Part shown: positions 59,465 to 64,000 of the stretch, in pieces
Layout of the letters: every line of letters starts with the position of its first letter
Position numbering within the stretch: the first letter of the stretch is position 1
Assembly (NCBI RefSeq): GCF_016890225.1
Contig: NZ_JAFELM010000016.1
Span: 1 to 64,000 of the forward strand
DNA from: Bacillus suaedaesalsae
Lineage (GTDB): Bacteria > Bacillota > Bacilli > Bacillales > SA4
Direction: 5' to 3'
Length of the DNA: 64,000 bases
Notes under the pieces: model-generated
Told to the model about the DNA's origin: nothing
The model's database searches: none
What the model saw: the letters and a program-made list of their open reading frames with translations, nothing else
Made by a program: the position numbers and the translations under genes

Positions 59465-60094
59465 TTATTTTGTTCCGAAGAGACGATCTCCTGCGTCTCC
59501 TAGTCCTGGTACGATGTAGCCGTGGTCATTTAGTTTTTCGTCCATTGCAGCGACAAAGATGTCTACATCTGGGTGTGCTTCTTGTACAAGCTGTACCCCT
59601 TCAGGTGCAGCGATGATACAAATAAGTTTTATGTTTTTCGCTCCCCGTTTCTTTAAGGAGTTGATTGCTTCTGCCGCAGATCCCCCTGTTGCAAGCATTG
59701 GGTCTAATACGTAGAACTCTCTTTCTTCCACATCACTTGGAAGTTTTACATAGTACTCAACAGGTTGCAATGTTTCAGGGTCACGGTATAACCCAACATG
59801 TCCTACCTTTGCAGCTGGGATTAACTTTAAAATCCCGTCTACCATTCCTAGTCCCGCACGAAGGATTGGAATTAAGCCCAGCTTTTTCCCTGCCAATACG
59901 TTTGTTTTCGCTATGGCAACTGGTGTTTCAATTTCGATTTCTTGCAGAGGTAGGTCGCGAGTAATTTCGAATGCCATTAGGCTTGCTACTTCATCCACAA
60001 GCTCACGGAATTCTTTAGTACCTGTATGTTTATCTCTTATGTACGATAGTTTATGTTGAATTAATGGGTGATCAAACACATACACTTTACTCAA
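59465..60094 (-). CDS. upp: Uracil phosphoribosyltransferase
   Basis: A 209-residue salvage enzyme that converts uracil and PRPP to UMP. The PRPP loop is [17 protein letters not shown] near residues 128-144. The opening [19 protein letters not shown] and the uracil-binding [18 protein letters not shown] at the C-terminus are typical. The start is TTG at 60094 with AAAGGAG upstream. The order ywlG-glyA-upp-atp is conserved in bacilli, here with a protease gene added. The REP palindrome just downstream may act as its terminator. Confidence 0.96.
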   Translation of the reverse strand: MSKVYVFDHPLIQHKLSYIRDKHTGTKEFRELVDEVASLMAFEITRDLPLQEIEIETPVAIAKTNVLAGKKLGLIPILRAGLGMVDGILKLIPAAKVGHVGLYRDPETLQPVEYYVKLPSDVEEREFYVLDPMLATGGSAAEAINSLKKRGAKNIKLICIIAAPEGVQLVQEAHPDVDIFVAAMDEKLNDHGYIVPGLGDAGDRLFGTK

Positions 60095-60263
60095 TATTAA
60101 CAGCTCCTTTAATAGCTAAAAGTTATGAACCTACTTCCACCAAGGACTCTGGTACAAGACTTGTCCATCTAGTCACACTTCCATTGATTTTACAGAAAAA
60201 GTTTTCCTGTTTCAAGCGACATATATAAAAAATGTTGAAACGGTCTTATATATATCAATTCAC

Positions 60264-60298
60264 GAGAAAAAGCAGACCTTTTAAGATCTGCCCTTTTA
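60264..60298 (-). terminator. Terminator of glyA
   Basis: GCAGA and TCTGC pair around CCTTTTAAGA; the minus strand continues with TTTTTCTCG. It starts just after the glyA stop. Confidence 0.7.
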
Positions 60299-60302
60299 CC
60301 AT

Positions 60303-61538
60303 TTATTCGTATAACGGAAATTTCTTCGTTAGTGCTAATACGCGATTTTTTGCATCTATAATTGCTGCAGAATCTTCTGGATTACGTAGAATAAACGAGA
60401 TGATGGATGCAATCTCTTCCATTTCTTCTACTCCAAACCCTCTGCTTGTTACAGCTGCCGTCCCGATACGGATCCCACTTGTCACAAATGGACTTTCCGG
60501 ATCAAACGGAATCGTATTTTTATTGACTGTTATTCCCACTTCATCTAAAAGTTTTTCTGCAGCCTTACCTGTCGTATTTAACGAACGAACATCTACCAAT
60601 AATAAATGGTTATCTGTTCCGTCTGAAACGATCGTTAGACCTTCTTTTTTCAACGATTCTGCAAGACGCGCAGCATTATTCACAACGTTTTGTGCATAAG
60701 TTTTGAAGCTATCTTGCATTGCTTCACCAAACGCTACAGCCTTTGCTGCGATGACATGCATTAACGGCCCACCTTGGATACCAGGGAAAATTGATTTATC
60801 AATTTGCTTTGCAAATTCTTCTTTACACAAAATCATTCCACCACGTGGTCCACGAAGTGTTTTATGAGTAGTAGTTGTGACAAAATGTGCATGTGGTACT
60901 GGATTTGAATGCAAGCCCGCTGCCACTAAGCCAGCAATATGAGCCATATCAACCATTAAGTAAGCTCCCACTTCATCTGCAATTTCACGGAATTTCTTAA
61001 AATCAATTTCTCTAGGATAAGCAGAAGCACCTGCCACAATTAACTTTGGCTTATGTAATCTAGCTTTTTCTAACACATCTTCATAGCTGATACGATGCGA
61101 CTTATCATCCACACCATACTCCACAAAATTATATTGAATACCACTGAAGTTAACAGCGCTACCGTGTGTTAAATGTCCACCGTGAGAAAGGTTCATACCA
61201 AGGACAGTATCTCCAGGCTTTAACACAGTAAAATATACAGCCATATTCGCTTGAGCACCAGAGTGAGGTTGAACATTGGCATGCTCTGCGCCAAAAATTT
61301 CCTTCGCTCTGTCACGCGCGATGTTTTCTACAACGTCTACATGCTCACAACCACCGTAATAACGACGGCCAGGGTACCCTTCGGCATATTTATTTGTTAA
61401 AACAGATCCTTGTGCTTCCATTACTGCTTTACTTACAAAGTTTTCAGATGCAATCAATTCAATATTATCTTGCTGTCTTTTACGCTCTGCTTCCATCGCT
61501 TCGAATACAAGTTGATCTTGCTGTGATAAAGTTCCCAT
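60303..61538 (-). CDS. glyA: Serine hydroxymethyltransferase
   Basis: A 411-residue PLP enzyme that converts serine and tetrahydrofolate to glycine and methylene-THF. The PLP lysine is in [19 protein letters not shown] near residue 226. Conserved blocks: [14 protein letters not shown] near 25 and [15 protein letters not shown] near 48. The frame reaches 61544 (MAMGTLS), but the second ATG at 61538 is better spaced from GGGGG. Upstream gene order is interrupted by the MocR/GNAT pair. Confidence 0.96.
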   Translation of the reverse strand: MGTLSQQDQLVFEAMEAERKRQQDNIELIASENFVSKAVMEAQGSVLTNKYAEGYPGRRYYGGCEHVDVVENIARDRAKEIFGAEHANVQPHSGAQANMAVYFTVLKPGDTVLGMNLSHGGHLTHGSAVNFSGIQYNFVEYGVDDKSHRISYEDVLEKARLHKPKLIVAGASAYPREIDFKKFREIADEVGAYLMVDMAHIAGLVAAGLHSNPVPHAHFVTTTTHKTLRGPRGGMILCKEEFAKQIDKSIFPGIQGGPLMHVIAAKAVAFGEAMQDSFKTYAQNVVNNAARLAESLKKEGLTIVSDGTDNHLLLVDVRSLNTTGKAAEKLLDEVGITVNKNTIPFDPESPFVTSGIRIGTAAVTSRGFGVEEMEEIASIISFILRNPEDSAAIIDAKNRVLALTKKFPLYE

Positions 61539-61641
61539 TGCCATCCCCCTTAAAAATTACATCCATTTTATTTTACCATTATTGTGAAATAGATAGAAGC
61601 CGAATTATTAAAACATTCACATCATTTATCGTTCGTTTATC

Positions 61642-63036
61642 TTATATCCATACTTCAGATAAGTGTTTAATCCCTCGCTCAATCTCAACAATACTCAATC
61701 CACTGTATCCTAGCAAAATTTCCGGATTGCGATAGTCTACAGTTTCATAAAATAGACTGGTTCCATACACTTTTAATCCTTTTTTTCTAGCAAGTTCGAT
61801 CAGCTCTAACTCCGTATAACTAGAATCTAAAAACTCAATCACTACGTGTAAGCCTGACTTTTCACCTTTTATTATTACTTTTTCCGTGTCAAAATAATGA
61901 TTTAAGCTTTCTATCACTGTTTCTCTCTTTTTTCGATACAGTGTTCTCATTTTATTTATATGTTTATCCCAGTGACCTTCTTTTATAAAAAGGGAAATCG
62001 TTAGTTGATGGATTTTCGAGACCGTTTGTTTGATGTAAAAAAGCTCTTGTTTATATTTTTCTAGCAACGGCTCTGGTAAAACCATATAGTTCACTCGTAA
62101 TGATGGGATAAGAGATTTTGAAAAAGTTCCTAAGTAAATAACTTTTCCATAAGAATCTAATCCTTGTAGTGAAGGAATTGGCTTCCCTTCATAGCGGAAT
62201 TCTCCATCATAATCATCTTCAATAATAAATCCGTCGTTGTCATTGGCCCATTGAATGAGCTTTTGACGCTGTTGCACTGGCATAATCATCCCAAGTGGAA
62301 ATTGGTGTGATGGCGTACAATATACTAGGTTGATAGTAGACGTTAACAAATCTAGTTGGTCCACATCAATCCCGTGTTCTCGTACCGGTATTGGAACAAC
62401 CTCCATTCCCGCTTGCTTAAAGATAAGGCTTGCCCGGTGGAAGCCCGGGTCTTCCATCGCAATAGTTGATCCTTTAGGGAATAAATATAAAAGTCGCTGA
62501 AGCAATGCTTGTGTACCAGCACCAATGATTACTTGTTCACCAGTACACCTTACACCTCTTGCACGATATAAATAATCTGCAATCTGGTTTCTAAGTTCAA
62601 TCTCCCCCATATTTTCACCAAGCTGCAGGCTTTGAGGGTTGTCTAGAGCTGCAATGGTACATTTTCGCCAAGCCTTATGAGGAAAATGCTCTAAATCTAT
62701 ATCACCTTGGCTGAAATTAATAAGTTTGTCAGGCTGTTTCGTAATTGGTTTGTGTTGAAAATGTGACGCCTGGCCAAAAGGATGTGTAGGTTCTATTTCA
62801 TTGATAAATAAACCCCTTCTAGGACGACTTTCAATGTATCCCTCCGCTAGTAACTGCTGATAAGCAGCATCTACTGTATTTAGGCTTACGTTTAGAAGCG
62901 TAGACAACTTTCGCTTGGAAGGCAGTTTTTCTCCCGCTATTCTTTTTCCTATTAAGATGTCGTTTTTTATATGTACGTAAAGCTGCTGATATAAAGGTTG
63001 ATTTTTTGTGAAGTTGATCGTAAGGTCTGTCATCAT
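61642..63036 (-). CDS. MocR/GabR-type transcriptional regulator
   Basis: A 464-residue regulator of the MocR subfamily: an N-terminal GntR winged helix-turn-helix (about residues 10-75: PLYQQLYVHIKNDILIGK, then LPSKRKLSTLLNVSLNTVDAAYQQL) joined to a fold-type-I aminotransferase domain (about 110-464). The PLP lysine is probably in YLGTFSKSLIPSLRVNYMVL near 305, and IIEDDYDGEFRY near 275 carries the PLP Asp. Such proteins respond to PLP or amino compounds. The start at 63036 follows GAGGAGG; the open frame begins at 63084. It is divergent from an acetyltransferase gene that it probably controls. Confidence 0.9.
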   Translation of the reverse strand: MMTDLTINFTKNQPLYQQLYVHIKNDILIGKRIAGEKLPSKRKLSTLLNVSLNTVDAAYQQLLAEGYIESRPRRGLFINEIEPTHPFGQASHFQHKPITKQPDKLINFSQGDIDLEHFPHKAWRKCTIAALDNPQSLQLGENMGEIELRNQIADYLYRARGVRCTGEQVIIGAGTQALLQRLLYLFPKGSTIAMEDPGFHRASLIFKQAGMEVVPIPVREHGIDVDQLDLLTSTINLVYCTPSHQFPLGMIMPVQQRQKLIQWANDNDGFIIEDDYDGEFRYEGKPIPSLQGLDSYGKVIYLGTFSKSLIPSLRVNYMVLPEPLLEKYKQELFYIKQTVSKIHQLTISLFIKEGHWDKHINKMRTLYRKKRETVIESLNHYFDTEKVIIKGEKSGLHVVIEFLDSSYTELELIELARKKGLKVYGTSLFYETVDYRNPEILLGYSGLSIVEIERGIKHLSEVWI

Positions 63037-63067
63037 TCGCGCCTCCTCTGACACCACTAACTTCTTT

Positions 63068-63097
63068 AAAACTGACACTAACAACAGGTTCAGTTTT
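63068..63097. promoter_or_regulatory. Inverted repeat in the divergent regulator/acetyltransferase promoter
   Basis: AAAACTGA (63068-63075) and TCAGTTTT (63090-63097) are perfect 8-bp arms 14 bases apart, located between the two divergent starts. This is the natural place for the MocR-type regulator's operator, by inference. Confidence 0.5.
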
Positions 63098-63135
63098 TTA
63101 TTACTTTAATTATATAGGAAGAAGGAGGAATAGAT

Positions 63136-63579
63136 ATGACAAAACATAATGTGGTTATAAAAGAAATGAAAACAAAGAAAGACTTCGAGAGTGCCTATCC
63201 TGTTATGCACGAACTGCGTACTCATTTATCTTTAGAGGATTATTTTTCGCTACTAGACAAAATGGTGCCACAAGGCTTCCGAATGTTTGCAGCGTTCCAC
63301 GCAGAGCAAGTAGTAGCCGTAACAGGGGTAATTGAACTCGTAAACTTCTATAACTTCAAACATCTCTATGTGTATGACCTTGTAACAAAAGAAACAGAGC
63401 GTTCAAAAGGATATGGGGATGTATTACTATCGTACATTCACACTCTAGCTGAAGAATCTGACTGCAGGTACGTTGCCCTCTCATCTGGATTACAACGCAC
63501 CGATGCCCACCGCTTCTACGAAGAGAAAATGAACTACAAAAAAACCTCATATTCATTTGTTTATGAAGTTGAAAAATAA
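63136..63579 (+). CDS. GNAT-family N-acetyltransferase
   Basis: A 147-residue acetyltransferase. Motif A with the acetyl-CoA pyrophosphate loop is in DLVTKETERSKGYGDVLLSY near residues 79-98 (RSKGYG). LQRTDAHRFYEEKMNYKKTS near 120-139 matches motif B, which commonly reads ...A..FYE..GF. The substrate is unknown, likely a small amine or amino acid. GAAGGAGG precedes the ATG at 63136. It is divergent from the MocR-type regulator and probably its target. This pair is inserted between ywlG and glyA. Confidence 0.88.
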   Translation: MTKHNVVIKEMKTKKDFESAYPVMHELRTHLSLEDYFSLLDKMVPQGFRMFAAFHAEQVVAVTGVIELVNFYNFKHLYVYDLVTKETERSKGYGDVLLSYIHTLAEESDCRYVALSSGLQRTDAHRFYEEKMNYKKTSYSFVYEVEK

Positions 63580-63585
63580 AGAAAA

Positions 63586-63612
63586 TTCGACAAGTGCCTG
63601 GCACCTGTCGAA
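63586..63612. repeat. Second palindrome family, copy between convergent genes
   Basis: TTCGACA and TGTCGAA enclose GTGCCTGGCAC, giving a 27-base palindrome with one mismatch. It lies in the gap between the convergent acetyltransferase and ywlG ends and could act as a terminator. The core is shared with 20595-20609. Confidence 0.65.
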
Positions 63613-64000
63613 TCAGCATGATAAATTACTTTTTTCATTTGTGTAAACTGCTCGGGCTCCGCCGATGAGTTTTGGTCTTGTTTTGGCCATTGTGACATGG
63701 GCATGTCCGAGTGTTTTTTCTTTAGAGCGAATCGGTACTGCTACGTGCTTAAGGTGCATTCCGATAAAGGTATCACCTATATCGATGCCTGCATCTGCTT
63801 TAATATGTTCCACAACTACCGGGTCACTCAAGTGCTGATATGCGTATGTTGCCATTGCTCCACCTGCTGTACGAACTGGTACAACGGTTACTTCTTCTAG
63901 TTGAAATCGCGTTGCAGTTTCTCGCTCAAGGACGATGGCACGATTAATGTGCTCGCAGCATTGAAACACAAATTGACACCCGATTTCGTTTGAAACCTTT
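63613..64000 (-). CDS. ywlG: YwlG-like UPF0340/TIGR01440 family protein (5' end outside window)
   Basis: The visible 129 codons are the C-terminal two-thirds of a TIGR01440-family protein (B. subtilis YwlG, about 180 residues). An internal Met at 63969 is not the start: the frame continues open to the window edge, reading [20 protein letters not shown]. Conserved parts are [27 protein letters not shown], and [20 protein letters not shown]. Cys-Cys-Glu-His suggests a metal or thiol site. The function is unknown. Next to glyA and upp, as in B. subtilis apart from the inserted pair. Confidence 0.9.
   Translation of the reverse strand, partial: KVSNEIGCQFVFQCCEHINRAIVLERETATRFQLEEVTVVPVRTAGGAMATYAYQHLSDPVVVEHIKADAGIDIGDTFIGMHLKHVAVPIRSKEKTLGHAHVTMAKTRPKLIGGARAVYTNEKSNLSC

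Overview
The window comes from the chromosome of a low-GC, endospore-forming Bacillaceae bacterium. It carries spoIIID, spoIIQ and spoIID, the order mbl-flhO-flhP-fabZ, and ywlG-glyA-upp-atp. The murA-ywzB block is separated from the atp operon by an 11-gene complex I operon, a layout I recall from the Bacillus cereus type rather than B. subtilis. Most housekeeping genes lie on the minus strand. GTG and TTG starts are frequent.

Layout. (1) 1-8300 is an accessory, AT-rich region: an IS110-family insertion sequence, then short unrelated genes on both strands (acetyltransferase, lipoprotein, SUKH-type protein, small membrane proteins, a cupin/HD-GYP protein, a DinB-fold protein). About ten copies of a short repeat with core AACTAAACTTTCCCGTTAG lie between these genes, often next to hairpins, so the region looks like a gene-cassette array. 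(2) 8300-21000: a yfhF-like epimerase, a 47-codon gene, a methyltransferase, a very large secreted amylopullulanase behind two catabolite (cre) sites, a YhcR-like secreted nuclease/5'-nucleotidase, and an acidic lipoprotein. (3) 21000-25400: fabZ, an EpuA-like gene, flhP, flhO, mbl, spoIIID. (4) 25800-32600: a two-subunit sodium/solute symporter, then a peptide-related cluster (DUF1028, pcp, paired short chromate-type transporters, YwrD-like gamma-glutamyltransferase). (5) 32700-38300: spoIIQ, a REP-associated tyrosine transposase (RAYT), spoIID, murA, a decayed ywmB and ywzB. (6) 38500-49100: nuoABCDHIJKLMN without nuoEFG; NuoC has a long repetitive Lys/Ala/Glu N-terminal extension. (7) 49500-56800: the complete atpZ-I-B-E-F-H-A-G-D-C operon. 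(8) 56900-64000: a secreted subtilase, upp, glyA, a divergent MocR-type regulator/acetyltransferase pair, and the 5'-truncated ywlG.

How it fits together. The complex I operon supplies proton-motive force used by the adjacent F1Fo ATP synthase. The sporulation genes act at engulfment (SpoIIQ, SpoIID) and in the mother cell (SpoIIID). The secreted enzymes (amylopullulanase, YhcR-like nuclease, subtilase) suit a polymer-degrading saprophyte. Seven copies of the palindrome core GTGGGGGACAGGCCCCCAC lie in intergenic gaps, one of them directly beside the RAYT gene, which is the natural candidate for having spread them.

The features most worth a second look are the cassette-like repeat array in the first 8 kb, the RAYT/REP system, the NuoC extension, and the ywmB pseudogene. 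No tRNA, rRNA or CRISPR array was seen.
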